The notes under the pieces were generated by a model. It saw nothing but the letters and a program-made list of their open reading frames with translations. It ran no database searches and had not been told where the DNA came from. Both the position numbers and the translations under genes were made by a program. 64,000 bases of DNA from Oscillospiraceae bacterium (lineage in GTDB: Bacteria > Bacillota > Clostridia > Oscillospirales > Acutalibacteraceae): the NCBI GenBank assembly GCA_012520505.1, contig JAAYOC010000017.1, positions 124,001 to 188,000 of the forward strand, read 5' to 3'. Shown in pieces: positions 25,995-34,746 of the stretch (position 1 is its first letter; each line of letters opens with the position of its first letter).

Positions 25995-26141
25995 ATGAAA
26001 AAAGTAAAGGTTGCTTTAATAATCACATTTTCTATATTAACAGCTCTTGGCGGTGTATTTATCGGTCTTACTGTATGGGTCAACAAACCTCGTGGAGTTA
26101 CAATTAATTTTTCACCGTCAGACTTTGAACAAAGCATATAA
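25995..26141 (+). CDS. Small single-span membrane protein (48 aa)
   Basis: 48 aa beginning MKKVKVALIITFSILTALGG, one hydrophobic helix (residues ~6-28), then a short outside tail NKPRGVTINFSPSDFEQSI. AGGAAGG stands 8-10 bases before the ATG, and a strong terminator follows within 15 bases, so it is a complete transcription unit. No family is recognised. Could be a small regulatory membrane peptide. Confidence 0.6.
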   Translation: MKKVKVALIITFSILTALGGVFIGLTVWVNKPRGVTINFSPSDFEQSI

Positions 26142-26153
26142 AAACATATAAAT

Positions 26154-26188
26154 GACTCTCAAAGATTTCTTTGAGAGTCTGTTTTTAT
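26154..26188 (+). terminator. Rho-independent terminator
   Basis: GACTCTCAAAGA (26154-26165) pairs with TCTTTGAGAGTC (26168-26179), then TGTTTTTA. It ends the 48-aa gene; mnmA converges from the other side. Confidence 0.85.
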
Positions 26189-27207
26189 GCGATGTAACCC
26201 CCTCCCAAAACAATATCTCCATCATAAAAAACAGCTGATTGTCCCGGAGTTACTGCTCGTTGAGGTATTTCAAACTCAACTTCTACCTTATCTTCTAAAA
26301 CAAACGTAACTTTTGCGGGCATTGGTTTTGCTTGACATCTAATTTTTACATCCGCAAAAAACTCTTTGTCTGGCTCTTTAAAAAATCTTAAGTTTTCCAC
26401 AAAAAATTTTTTCGTTTCTTGAAAACCGTTTGGTGCTAAAACAACTTCATTTTTCAATGCATCTATTTTTGTCACAAACATAGGCTCTCCAAAAGCCCTT
26501 TCAAGACCTTTTCTTTGTCCTATTGTGTAATTTATTATTCCACTATGTTTGCCTAAAACATTTCCTTCTAAATCTACAAAATTTCCAGGCATCCCAAAAA
26601 CACCATTCTCATTTAAAAATCTCACATAATTATTATCTTTTATAAAACAAATTTCTTGGCTTTCTGATTTTTCAGCTACTGAAAGGTTCATTTGTTTTGC
26701 TATTTTCCTAATATCCTCTTTTTCAAGCTCATTTATCGGAAACATTATACGAGAGAGTGCTTCTTTTGGTATTCTATAAAGAAAATAACTTTGATCTTTT
26801 TTGCTAGGAGACTTTTTAAGAATAAAATCGTCTCCTTGCTTTTCTATTTTTGCATAATGTCCTGTTACTAAAAAATCACCGCCTAGTTCTTTTACCTTCT
26901 GTAAAAGAAAACCAAACTTGATTTTTTCATTACACACTATGCAAGGATTTGGAGTTCGCCCCTTTTTGTATTCGGCAATAAAATTTGCCATTACAGTATC
27001 GGCGAACTCTTTTTTCATATCAACTATTATAAACGGAATGTCAAGCTCTTTTGCCACAATTTCTGCATCGCAAAAGGAAAAAGGCTCATCTTCTGGTGTC
27101 AAAAGTACTGTTATTCCGTGAACATCATATCCTTTTTTCTTCAACAAAGCAGCTGTAACTGTCGAATCGACACCGCCACTTAAACCAACAAATACTTTTT
27201 CTTCCAT
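26185..27207 (-). CDS. mnmA: tRNA-uridine 2-sulfurtransferase MnmA
   Basis: 340 aa. PP-loop GLSGGVDSTVTAALL at the N-terminus. The catalytic cysteines are in NPCIVCNEKIKFG (residue ~92) and SESQEICFI (residue ~188); GHYAKIE and YTIGQRKGL are family signatures. It makes 2-thiouridine at the wobble base of Lys, Glu and Gln tRNAs, taking sulfur from a cysteine desulfurase system. GGAGGG precedes the ATG. Works in parallel with MnmE/MnmG (50978-54330) on the same base. Confidence 0.96.
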   Translation of the reverse strand: MEEKVFVGLSGGVDSTVTAALLKKKGYDVHGITVLLTPEDEPFSFCDAEIVAKELDIPFIIVDMKKEFADTVMANFIAEYKKGRTPNPCIVCNEKIKFGFLLQKVKELGGDFLVTGHYAKIEKQGDDFILKKSPSKKDQSYFLYRIPKEALSRIMFPINELEKEDIRKIAKQMNLSVAEKSESQEICFIKDNNYVRFLNENGVFGMPGNFVDLEGNVLGKHSGIINYTIGQRKGLERAFGEPMFVTKIDALKNEVVLAPNGFQETKKFFVENLRFFKEPDKEFFADVKIRCQAKPMPAKVTFVLEDKVEVEFEIPQRAVTPGQSAVFYDGDIVLGGGYIA

Positions 27208-27297
27208 AGCGACCCTCCTTCAAAATCAATATATTGCGTTATTTTTTAGTAAACGCAAATTATAACACAAGTCCATTATATATGCAATAGAAACGAC

Positions 27298-27327
27298 TTG
27301 CAAACCATCTGCCAAATATAGTATAAT
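27298..27327 (+). promoter_or_regulatory. Promoter of the PHP gene
   Basis: TTGCAA (27298-27303) and TATAAT (27322-27327) with an 18-base spacer, ~50 bases before the ribosome site of the PHP gene. Confidence 0.65.
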
Positions 27328-27382
27328 ATTTTTGTGTATATTGACACTTTTTTTATTTTATGCTTAATATGGAGGAATTACT

Positions 27383-28267
27383 TTGCCGGCAGATTTACAT
27401 TGTCATACTCGCCTTTCCGACGGTTCACTAGGTATTGAAGATCTTATTCTTCTCGCAAAACGTAGCGGTGTAAATACCATCGCAATTACAGATCACGATT
27501 GCCTTGCCGGTACTGTCAGAGGCAAAATCATTGGAGATCGCCATGGAGTAAATGTTATTCCAGGTGTAGAAATCTCAGCTTACGACGAAAAAAATGATAA
27601 AAAAGTTCATATTTTATGTTATCTTGCAGAAAATCCGGATAGGCTTGAAGGACTCTGCAGGAAAAATTCGCTGTCTCGCAGAAAAGCAAGTCAACTCATG
27701 GTAGTAAAGGCTTCCCAACGCTACCCAATTTCTTCAGAACTTGTTTTAAAATGTGCAGCGGGTTCAACAAATATTTATAAACAACACATTCTACATGCTT
27801 TTATGGAATGTGGTTATACAACTGAAATCTTCGGCAATATGTACGACGAATTATTCAACACTAAAAACCCGGATAATATCTGTGTTTTACCAAAATTTCC
27901 AGGTCCTATTGAAATAATCAAAGCAATTCACGAAGCCGGTGGCATTGCAGTTCTCGCACATCCTGGATTTTATGATAATTTTGATATTCTTCCAAACCTT
28001 ATTAAAAACGGACTCGATGGCGTTGAAGTTTGGCATCCGATGAATTCTGAAGAACAAATTGAAGAACTTAAAGCTATCGCAAAGAAACATGAACTTCTTA
28101 TGACCGGTGGTAGTGATTTTCACGGTATGTATGGTTCAAGTATTACACATCTCGCTTCTTGTACTACTCCGGAAGAAAACCTTGCAGCCCTCATGGGATA
28201 CCAAGCAAAGAAAAAACGGGCAAAGAAAAAAGCGGCAAAAGCAGCAGAAGCAAAAGGAGAAAAATAA
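27383..28267 (+). CDS. PHP-domain phosphoesterase
   Basis: 294 aa. The start is TTG at 27383, seven bases after a perfect GGAGG, and no ATG fits. PHP metal motifs are DLHCHTRLSDGS, ITDHDCLAGT, PGVEIS, LAHPG and SDFHG. The layout matches the YciV/RNase AM (3',5'-nucleoside bisphosphate phosphatase) group. The last ~20 residues are a Lys/Ala-rich tail (KKKRAKKKAAKAAEAKG). The next gene begins 2 bases after its stop, so they are one operon. Substrate is inferred from the family. Confidence 0.85.
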   Translation: MPADLHCHTRLSDGSLGIEDLILLAKRSGVNTIAITDHDCLAGTVRGKIIGDRHGVNVIPGVEISAYDEKNDKKVHILCYLAENPDRLEGLCRKNSLSRRKASQLMVVKASQRYPISSELVLKCAAGSTNIYKQHILHAFMECGYTTEIFGNMYDELFNTKNPDNICVLPKFPGPIEIIKAIHEAGGIAVLAHPGFYDNFDILPNLIKNGLDGVEVWHPMNSEEQIEELKAIAKKHELLMTGGSDFHGMYGSSITHLASCTTPEENLAALMGYQAKKKRAKKKAAKAAEAKGEK

Positions 28268-28269
28268 CT

Positions 28270-28833
28270 GTGACATTTCATGAAGATAGTGACATTAAAA
28301 TTTTTAAACCTGAAGAAAAAGCGGACCAAGATAGTGCTGTTCTCGCAATCGTAGAGAAAATGAATTATCATAGACAAAATGGTAATGTTGATAAAGCAAA
28401 AAAACTTGGTTCTGATATAGCTATGAATGCCTTTGATGCAACTCGAAAAGAAAAGTTTGTAGACGAAACTTTTCTTGTTCCAGACATCATCCCACAAGTT
28501 TGTGCGCTTATACTCTTCTCAGCTGAAGCAGCACTAAATTATTATTTGCCATTTCAGCAACTTTCAGCAATTGCAATCAATACTCTTCATGAAACATTAA
28601 TTTCAAATAATGCTCCTTTTTATGAGCCTGCAATAAATAGTACAGCATTTTCTTTCTACTACCTTAGTGTAAGAAAAGGTGGAACTGATATTCCAAAGGA
28701 TATTGGAGAAGCTTTTGCGATGCTTTGTAGAAGAGAAGAAGATGAGCTGTTTGTCAATCAAGGAAAGCAGCTCTATACACTCGTTTTAAAAACAATTGAA
28801 CAAATGATTTTAGACGCTAAATTTTCTAAATAA
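28270..28833 (+). CDS. Hypothetical helical protein
   Basis: 187 aa from a GTG at 28270, with AAGGAG ~11 bases upstream inside the end of the PHP gene; longer upstream readings overlap PHP. The sequence is mostly helical (DQDSAVLAIVEKMNYHRQNG, then ALILFSAEAALNYYLPFQQL) with no signal peptide and no catalytic motif I recognise. Tight coupling to the PHP phosphoesterase is the only functional hint. Confidence 0.65.
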   Translation: MTFHEDSDIKIFKPEEKADQDSAVLAIVEKMNYHRQNGNVDKAKKLGSDIAMNAFDATRKEKFVDETFLVPDIIPQVCALILFSAEAALNYYLPFQQLSAIAINTLHETLISNNAPFYEPAINSTAFSFYYLSVRKGGTDIPKDIGEAFAMLCRREEDELFVNQGKQLYTLVLKTIEQMILDAKFSK

Positions 28834-28846
28834 ATATGTGTTGGAA

Positions 28847-28882
28847 AGAGTTTGTCAATAATTTGACAAACTCTTTTTTATC
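28847..28882 (+). terminator. Rho-independent terminator
   Basis: AGAGTTTGTCAA (28847-28858) pairs with TTGACAAACTCT (28863-28874) around TAAT, then TTTTTAT. Ends the PHP operon. Confidence 0.9.
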
Positions 28883-28969
28883 TGTATACTCTATTATTAG
28901 AGAAAAATCATAACTTATACCTAATGTCTCCACCCAACATGTTCTTTTGATATATTTACTTTTAACCAT

Positions 28970-29012
28970 TATCATTTACATTTACATTTACATTTATCAT
29001 TTACATTCATTA
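28970..29012 (+). repeat. Short ATTTAC tandem repeat in a 5' leader
   Basis: Four to six copies of CATTTA/ATTTAC, partly as ATTATC or ATTCAT, end just before the aaaggagg ribosome site of the NifU-like gene. Confidence 0.6.
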
Positions 29013-29026
29013 AAGGAGGTCCCCTC

Positions 29027-29719
29027 ATGTTCTTCACACCAGAAGTTGAAAACATGTGCCTTGTTGCAAAAGGTCCAAATCATGGTCCTTCACCAATTCC
29101 TGAAGAAGGAAAATGGGTAAAACCATATGAAATAAAAGACATTTCCGCCTTCACACACGGAATTGGTTGGTGTGCACCACAACAAGGTGCTTGTAAGCTT
29201 ACACTTAATGTTAAAAATGGAATTATTGAAGAAGCCCTCGTTGAAACACTTGGTTGTTCAGGTATGACTCACTCTGCCGCTATGGCTTCTGAAATCCTTC
29301 CTGGAAAAACAATCCTTGAAGCTCTCAATACTGACCTTGTATGCGATGCAATCAACACTGCAATGAGAGAACTCTTTCTCCAAATAGTTTATGGACGCTC
29401 ACAATCTGCATTCTCTGAGAACGGACTCTCAATAGGTGCAGGTCTTGAAGACCTCGGAAAAGGTCTTCGTTCACAAATTGGGACAACATATGGTACAAAA
29501 AAGAAGGGTGTTCGCTATCTTGAAACAGCCGAAGGTTACATAACAAGACTTGCCCTTGATAAAAACAACGAAGTAATTGGTTATGAGTTTATAGCTCTTG
29601 GGATTATGCTTGATTTCATAAAAAAAGGCGATTCTCCAAACGAAGCTTATGAAAAAGCTCTCGGCACATATGGTAGATTTGCAGATGCTGTTAAGTATAT
29701 TGACCCAAGAAAAGAATAA
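29027..29719 (+). CDS. NifU/IscU-like scaffold-related protein
   Basis: 230 aa, ATG after aaaggagg. The region CAPQQGACKLTLNVKNG then ETLGCSGMTHSAAMASEILPG resembles the N-terminal domain of iron-sulfur scaffold proteins, with cysteines in GWCAPQQGAC and TLGCSG. It is longer than IscU and carries extra N- and C-terminal parts (e.g. LDFIKKGDSPNEAYEKALGTYGRF). It is followed 17 bases later by the GGGtGRT gene, a pairing that recurs in anaerobes. Whether it builds a cluster, and for what client, is unknown. Confidence 0.75.
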   Translation: MFFTPEVENMCLVAKGPNHGPSPIPEEGKWVKPYEIKDISAFTHGIGWCAPQQGACKLTLNVKNGIIEEALVETLGCSGMTHSAAMASEILPGKTILEALNTDLVCDAINTAMRELFLQIVYGRSQSAFSENGLSIGAGLEDLGKGLRSQIGTTYGTKKKGVRYLETAEGYITRLALDKNNEVIGYEFIALGIMLDFIKKGDSPNEAYEKALGTYGRFADAVKYIDPRKE

Positions 29720-29735
29720 GGAAGGAGTATAAACT

Positions 29736-30734
29736 ATGACATTGTTTGAAGGTTATGAACGTCGTATAGATAAAATCAACGGTGTACTTAAAGAATATGG
29801 AATCTCCTCAGTTGAAGAATGTAAAAAAATCACTCTTTCCAAAGGCATAGACATAGATAAAATTGTTAGAGAAACACAACCAATCTGTTTTGAAAATGCT
29901 ATTTGGGCATATACGGTTGGTTCAGCAATTGCAATAAAAAAAGGTTGCGTTAAAGCTGCAGATGCCGCTGCTGCAATTGGTATTGGTCTTCAAGCTTTCT
30001 GTATCCCAGGCTCAGTTGCTGAAAACAGAAAAGTAGGCATTGGCCACGGTAATCTCGGTAAAATGCTACTTTCTGAAGAAACTGAATGTTTCTGCTTCCT
30101 CGCCGGTCATGAAAGTTTTGCTGCTGCGGAAGGCGCAATTAAAATTGCTCTTAACGCCAACAAAGTTAGAACTACTCCTCTCAAGGTAATCCTTAATGGT
30201 CTTGGAAAAGATGCTGCAATGATTATCTCAAGAATTAACGGTTTTACGTATTGTAAAACAGAATTTGATCCATCTTCTGAAACAGTAAAAATTATTGAAG
30301 AAAAGCCTTATTCAGACAGTCCTCGTGCAGATGTGCGTTGCTATGGTGCCGATAATGTTCCTGAAGGTGTTGCAATCATGCAACTTGAACATGTTGGTGT
30401 ATCTATAACAGGAAACTCAACAAATCCAACCAGGTTCCAACATCCTGTTGCCGGAACGTATAAAAAATGGTGTGTTGAAAACGGTAAATCGTATTTTTCA
30501 GTTGCTTCCGGCGGAGGTACCGGTCGTACCCTTCATCCGGATAATATGGCAGCCGGTCCGGCATCTTATGGTATGACAGACACAATGGGACGTATGCATT
30601 CAGATGCTCAATTTGCAGGTTCGTCATCAGTACCTGCTCACGTTGAAATGATGGGACTTATAGGTATGGGTAACAACCCAATGGTTGGTGCAACCGTAGC
30701 TTGTGCCGTTGCGATTGAGCAACATTCAAAATAA
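29736..30734 (+). CDS. GGGtGRT family protein
   Basis: 332 aa, ATG after aaggaaggag. It contains the name-giving motif ASGGGTGRTLHPDNMAAG near residue 265 and the tail GMGNNPMVGATVACAVAIEQ. Other conserved stretches are IGHGNLGKMLLSEETECF and VMLEHVG-like VAIMQLEHVGVS. Members have no assigned biochemical function. The strict pairing with the NifU-like gene suggests a shared task, perhaps a metal- or cluster-dependent enzyme of anaerobes; this is inference. Cytoplasmic, no signal peptide. Confidence 0.85.
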   Translation: MTLFEGYERRIDKINGVLKEYGISSVEECKKITLSKGIDIDKIVRETQPICFENAIWAYTVGSAIAIKKGCVKAADAAAAIGIGLQAFCIPGSVAENRKVGIGHGNLGKMLLSEETECFCFLAGHESFAAAEGAIKIALNANKVRTTPLKVILNGLGKDAAMIISRINGFTYCKTEFDPSSETVKIIEEKPYSDSPRADVRCYGADNVPEGVAIMQLEHVGVSITGNSTNPTRFQHPVAGTYKKWCVENGKSYFSVASGGGTGRTLHPDNMAAGPASYGMTDTMGRMHSDAQFAGSSSVPAHVEMMGLIGMGNNPMVGATVACAVAIEQHSK

Positions 30735-30767
30735 AAGAATTCCTTAACACTCTAAGTAATATTAATC

Positions 30768-30797
30768 AAAAGCCGTCTCTTTTGAGACGGCTTTTAT
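30768..30797 (+). terminator. Rho-independent terminator
   Basis: AGCCGTCTC (30771-30779) pairs with GAGACGGCT (30784-30792), loop TTTT, then TTTATAG. Ends the GGGtGRT operon. Confidence 0.88.
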
Positions 30798-30819
30798 AGT
30801 CCTTTTAAAATCTTTCTTT

Positions 30820-30923
30820 TTTTATTTTGTTCTCTTTTGCATCCTTTTTAGACACTCTTTTTCTTCGCTATTTTTTATTTTGTTTTCTTTTACATCCTTT
30901 TTAAATAATCTTTTTTTTCGCTT
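30820..30923. repeat. T-rich ~51-bp imperfect tandem duplication
   Basis: 30820-30870 and 30873-30923 share the sequence TTTTATTTTGTTyTCTTTT and ATCCTTTTTA...TTCGCT. It lies after the terminator and before the end of the AI-2E family gene. No gene is seen. Confidence 0.6.
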
Positions 30924-30954
30924 TTTTATCTACATCTCTCATTTTCTTTAAATT

Positions 30955-32193
30955 TTATGTTTTTTTGACCTTGGTCTTTTCTTTTAATTTTTCTTTTTCT
31001 TTATTTTCATTTTCACTTATTGTAGTGTCTTCTATTTTAATTCCTTTTTTCTTAAGTCTGTTATTGACAAGCTCTCTGAAAAGTGAATAAAGAACTGAAC
31101 AAAGAGGAATAAAAATAATCATTCCTATAATTCCCATCAATCCGGCACCTACAGTAATTGCAACAAGCACCCAAATTGAAGGAAGGCCAACTGAACTTCC
31201 AACAACGTGTGGATAAATAAAGTTTCCTTCAATCTGTTGAAGAATAATAAACATAACCACAAAAATAATTGCCTGTTTAACATCTACAAAAAGAATTAAT
31301 AAAGCACCTACTCCGCATCCAATAAATGCACCAAAAATAGGTACAAGTGCTGTAATTGTGATAAGTACACTAATAAGCAATGCATAAGGAAATTTAAAAA
31401 TTGACATCATGATAAAGAACATTATTCCTAAAATACATGCTTCAAGACATTGCCCTGTTAAAAAATTTGAAAAAGTCTTACTTGAAAGATGTGCAACTGC
31501 TAAAATTTTTTCAGCTCCTTTCTCCGGGAAAAAAGCATAGAGAACTTTTCTAACATGTCTACCGAGATCCTCTTTTCTTGCAATTACATATATTGAAAAA
31601 GCAATCGCAATAAAGAAAGTTGCAAATCCGCCAATTACGCTAGAAATAAAACCCATTGTTGAATCTATAAGCTCTGAACCGCCAGATTCTAATCCTACAA
31701 GCTTGCTAATTTTACTAATTAGCGAGGTGTAATCAAGCTCCATATTTTCTGTTATTGCTTTTAAAGCAGGATATTCAACTGTTTTTTCACTAATAAATCC
31801 TTGAACTCTTTCAAAAACTGCCGGCAACTGATTTGTAAGTTGCTTTATAGTATTTATAAGTTCAGGAACGATACCGAACATAGCAAGAGTCAAAATCCCT
31901 ATTATCAAAACCACAGAGATAATGTAAGAAATTATACGTTTTCCCTTAAAAGAGGGTTTCTTTTTAAATAAAAATCCTTCTATCTTCTTCATTGGAACAT
32001 TTATGATAAAAGCAATTGCTCCACCTATAACAAACGGAAGCACTAAATCAAATATATATTTTAACCCTTTTAAAATTGTTCCTAAATTTAAAAATCCTGT
32101 AATCATAACTATTACAAGAAAACAAAGTAAAAGAATTTTTTTCATATCTTCTTTAGATAAAAACTCTTTTTTCTCATTTGTTGTTTCATTCAT
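30955..32193 (-). CDS. AI-2E family transporter (PF01594 type)
   Basis: 412 aa from the ATG at 32193, placed by GGAGGG. About eight membrane helices; conserved features are LPFVIGGAIAFIINVP near the N-terminus and IYPHVVGSSVGLPSIWVLVAITVGAGLMG near the C-terminus. Such proteins are permeases of mixed substrates; few actually export AI-2, and some act as Na+/H+ antiporters. A charged tail (NENKEKEKLKEKTKVKK) follows the last helix. Substrate cannot be predicted. Confidence 0.88.
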   Translation of the reverse strand: MNETTNEKKEFLSKEDMKKILLLCFLVIVMITGFLNLGTILKGLKYIFDLVLPFVIGGAIAFIINVPMKKIEGFLFKKKPSFKGKRIISYIISVVLIIGILTLAMFGIVPELINTIKQLTNQLPAVFERVQGFISEKTVEYPALKAITENMELDYTSLISKISKLVGLESGGSELIDSTMGFISSVIGGFATFFIAIAFSIYVIARKEDLGRHVRKVLYAFFPEKGAEKILAVAHLSSKTFSNFLTGQCLEACILGIMFFIMMSIFKFPYALLISVLITITALVPIFGAFIGCGVGALLILFVDVKQAIIFVVMFIILQQIEGNFIYPHVVGSSVGLPSIWVLVAITVGAGLMGIIGMIIFIPLCSVLYSLFRELVNNRLKKKGIKIEDTTISENENKEKEKLKEKTKVKKT

Positions 32194-32302
32194 ATGCAAC
32201 CCTCCACAAAAGTTATTTTAACATAAAAAAAGCGTTATTGCATTACAATATACGATTTGATAGAATTTATAATAGACATTATAAAAAAGGTAGGAAAAGC
32301 TC

Positions 32303-32800
32303 ATGTCAAAAAGAAACGATTATATTTCTTGGGATGAATATTTTATGGGAATTGCTCTTCTCTCAGCAATGAGAAGTAAAGATCCAAATACACAGGTTGG
32401 TGCATGTATTGTAAACAACAATAATAAAATTATGTCTGTAGGATATAACGGGTTTCCAATAGGTTGTAGTGATGACGACTTCCCTTGGGAAAAAAACGGG
32501 AGTTCAAATGAAACTAAATATCCATATGTGTGTCATGCAGAACTTAATGCTATTTTGAATAATGCCGGAGGAGATCTCCACGGTTGTAAACTTTATGTAG
32601 GTCTATTTCCTTGTAATGAATGTGCAAAAGCAATTATTCAAAGCGGTATTAAAGAAATTCTTTACATATCAGACAAATATGCATCGTTAGATAGTACAAT
32701 CGCTTCAAAAAGAATGCTTGAAGCTGCCGGTGTTAAGCTAACAAAACTTGAAAATCTCTGTGACAAACTCATAATAGATTTTAGAGAAAATAATGTTTAA
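32303..32800 (+). CDS. dCMP deaminase family protein (ComEB-like)
   Basis: 165 aa. Zinc-dependent cytidine/deoxycytidylate deaminase with CHAELNAILN (His and catalytic Glu) and FPCNECAKAIIQSG (two Cys). NTQVGACIV and GYNGFPIG are the dCMP deaminase substrate motifs. It converts dCMP to dUMP for thymidylate synthesis. AGGAAA stands before the ATG. Monocistronic, ended by a perfect palindrome. Confidence 0.92.
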   Translation: MSKRNDYISWDEYFMGIALLSAMRSKDPNTQVGACIVNNNNKIMSVGYNGFPIGCSDDDFPWEKNGSSNETKYPYVCHAELNAILNNAGGDLHGCKLYVGLFPCNECAKAIIQSGIKEILYISDKYASLDSTIASKRMLEAAGVKLTKLENLCDKLIIDFRENNV

Positions 32801-32830
32801 AAAAACGAGAGGAAATTTCCTCTCGTTTTT
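32801..32830. terminator. Bidirectional rho-independent terminator
   Basis: Perfect 30-base palindrome with arms AAAAACGAGAGGAAA and its complement, with T runs on both sides. It serves both dCMP deaminase (plus) and the LCP gene (minus). Confidence 0.9.
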
Positions 32831-32832
32831 AA

Positions 32833-34638
32833 TTACTTTTTCTTAATAAACGGTATTATATACTGCTCCCAATTTCCTAAAGTAGGTATCTCAGGAATTC
32901 CACCACTTCCACCGCCTCCATCTTCTGTTGTTGGTTCTTCAGAGGTCGGCTCCTCTGTTGACGGTTCTTCATCTGGCGGAATTTCTGTTGATGGTTCTTC
33001 ATCTGGTAATGGTTCCGGTAATTGTGGTAACGTTGTTGTAGTATTGCCATCCGTTATTGTAGTTGTAGGCTTTAAGCTTATAGGTGAAACTCTATTTGGA
33101 TCAATATTAATGTTTGATTTTCCATAAAGAAGCATCTGAAGCTGATATGCTGCTTTCTCATAGTCTGTAAGCCAAACCCAACCTACTGATTGAAGCATTG
33201 TTCCTTTTGCACATTCCGGAGTTGGCACTGAAATTTGATAAATCGTATATTTAAGCCATCCATCTGTTGCAGCTTTTGTTGTAAGTCCTATAATTTTACC
33301 TTTACTCATACTTGTCTTTACTTTTGGGAAAAGGCTATTTACTATGTCATTGAGCTGAGATGCCGATGCTCCCTTAAGACTTGAAATAATAGATATAACT
33401 ACTCTTCTCTGCCTTCCTGTTCTACCAATATCTGAGTCTAATTTTCTAACTCTACAGAACATCAAAGCTCTTTCACCATTTAATTTATTTATTCCTGCGT
33501 CAAAATGCACAGGATTTCCTGTTTTGGTATGATATTTCCAATTTGCATTTAGATATGCCGCCTCTTTTGAAGTAACATTTACACTTACCCCACCAAGTGT
33601 GTCAATAATACTTTGGAAAGCTGCATAATCAATCGTAACATAGTCATCAATTTCTATTTTAAAATTATTCTCAATAGTTTGAACTAAACATTTTGCTCCA
33701 CTACGGGAATACGCAGAGTTAATTTTACCAAAATATGGCTTTTTCCCTGGAGGTTCAATATAAACATAGCAATCTCTGTATATGGAAACTAAATTTATTG
33801 TCTTTTTTTCAGTGTCTATAGATACTAAAATCATTGAATCTGAAAGTCTTTGAGCTTTATCCATTCCTATAACAAGCACATTTTTAACATTATTCGATTT
33901 CATTTTTTTGCCACCATTGGTAGCCCATTTTTTAAGAAAATCATTAAGACTTTTAGCATCTGCTACACTATCGATTTCGCCCACATCAATTTCTTCTTCA
34001 ACTTCTCTTCCCTCATAATCATCTTTTTCAATAAGGTTAAGCTTTGAATAGATAAACCCTCCTACCATAAGGATTAACACCATTATTATTGAAGCAATTG
34101 AAAGTAAAATCTTTTGAACTTTGGTTCTATCTTTCCACCAATTCTTAACCTTTATAAATGGATTTGTCTTTTTTGCCGACCCTGAATTTGAAGAAATATC
34201 TTCATATTCTATATCTTCTTTAGTAACTTCTTCACTTTCTTCTATGCCTTCTTTAGTATCTTTAGTATCTTCAACATCTTTTTTGTCTTCTTCCTTATCT
34301 TCTTCTTTAATTTTAGCTTTATCTTCAACAGCAGATTCTTCTGTTGTTTTTTCTTTTTCTTCAGTTGTACTTCCTTCAGTTAAAATTTCTTCATTCTTCC
34401 CTTCAATAGAAGAATTCTCCACTATTGCCTTTTCTCCAGCAATAGTAGACTTCCCGGCAAAAACTTCTGCTTCTGCCGCAATCTCTTTTTCTAATTCATT
34501 TAGAAAACTATTTATATCTGCCTCATTTGAAAACTTTTTTGGCAACGGACTTTCCGAGTCTTTTTTATCTGACATATAATCAAGATAACTGTCGAAATCC
34601 ATTTGTCCATTATTGCCTTTTTCTTCTTTATTGGCCAT
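32833..34638 (-). CDS. LytR-CpsA-Psr (LCP) family protein
   Basis: 601 aa. A long acidic cytoplasmic head (residues ~1-165, Glu/Lys/Thr-rich, low complexity) precedes one membrane helix (ILLSIASIIMVLILMVGGFIY). The LCP domain follows: VLVIGMDKAQRLSDSMILVS, SIYRDCYVYIE, INSAYSRSG and the arginine-rich RVRKLDSDIGRTGRQRR. LCP enzymes attach teichoic acids or polysaccharides to peptidoglycan using lipid-linked donors. The C-terminus is a Ser/Thr/Pro/Glu-rich wall-spanning tail with EEPSTE repeats. The acidic head is unusually long. Monocistronic. Confidence 0.9.
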   Translation of the reverse strand: MANKEEKGNNGQMDFDSYLDYMSDKKDSESPLPKKFSNEADINSFLNELEKEIAAEAEVFAGKSTIAGEKAIVENSSIEGKNEEILTEGSTTEEKEKTTEESAVEDKAKIKEEDKEEDKKDVEDTKDTKEGIEESEEVTKEDIEYEDISSNSGSAKKTNPFIKVKNWWKDRTKVQKILLSIASIIMVLILMVGGFIYSKLNLIEKDDYEGREVEEEIDVGEIDSVADAKSLNDFLKKWATNGGKKMKSNNVKNVLVIGMDKAQRLSDSMILVSIDTEKKTINLVSIYRDCYVYIEPPGKKPYFGKINSAYSRSGAKCLVQTIENNFKIEIDDYVTIDYAAFQSIIDTLGGVSVNVTSKEAAYLNANWKYHTKTGNPVHFDAGINKLNGERALMFCRVRKLDSDIGRTGRQRRVVISIISSLKGASASQLNDIVNSLFPKVKTSMSKGKIIGLTTKAATDGWLKYTIYQISVPTPECAKGTMLQSVGWVWLTDYEKAAYQLQMLLYGKSNINIDPNRVSPISLKPTTTITDGNTTTTLPQLPEPLPDEEPSTEIPPDEEPSTEEPTSEEPTTEDGGGGSGGIPEIPTLGNWEQYIIPFIKKK

Positions 34639-34746
34639 TTTTTACCTCTGTCTTAAATTTTTAAACTTAAGTTTTCCTTTTTTATTTTTAGTCTTCTTTT
34701 ACTTCATTTTTTCTTCTATTAATTTAATTAATTCAGTCTTCTCTTT

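Noticed and set aside
28970-29012. CRISPR-like repeat before the NifU-like gene
   Set aside because: Units are 6 bases with no spacers; it is a simple microsatellite.
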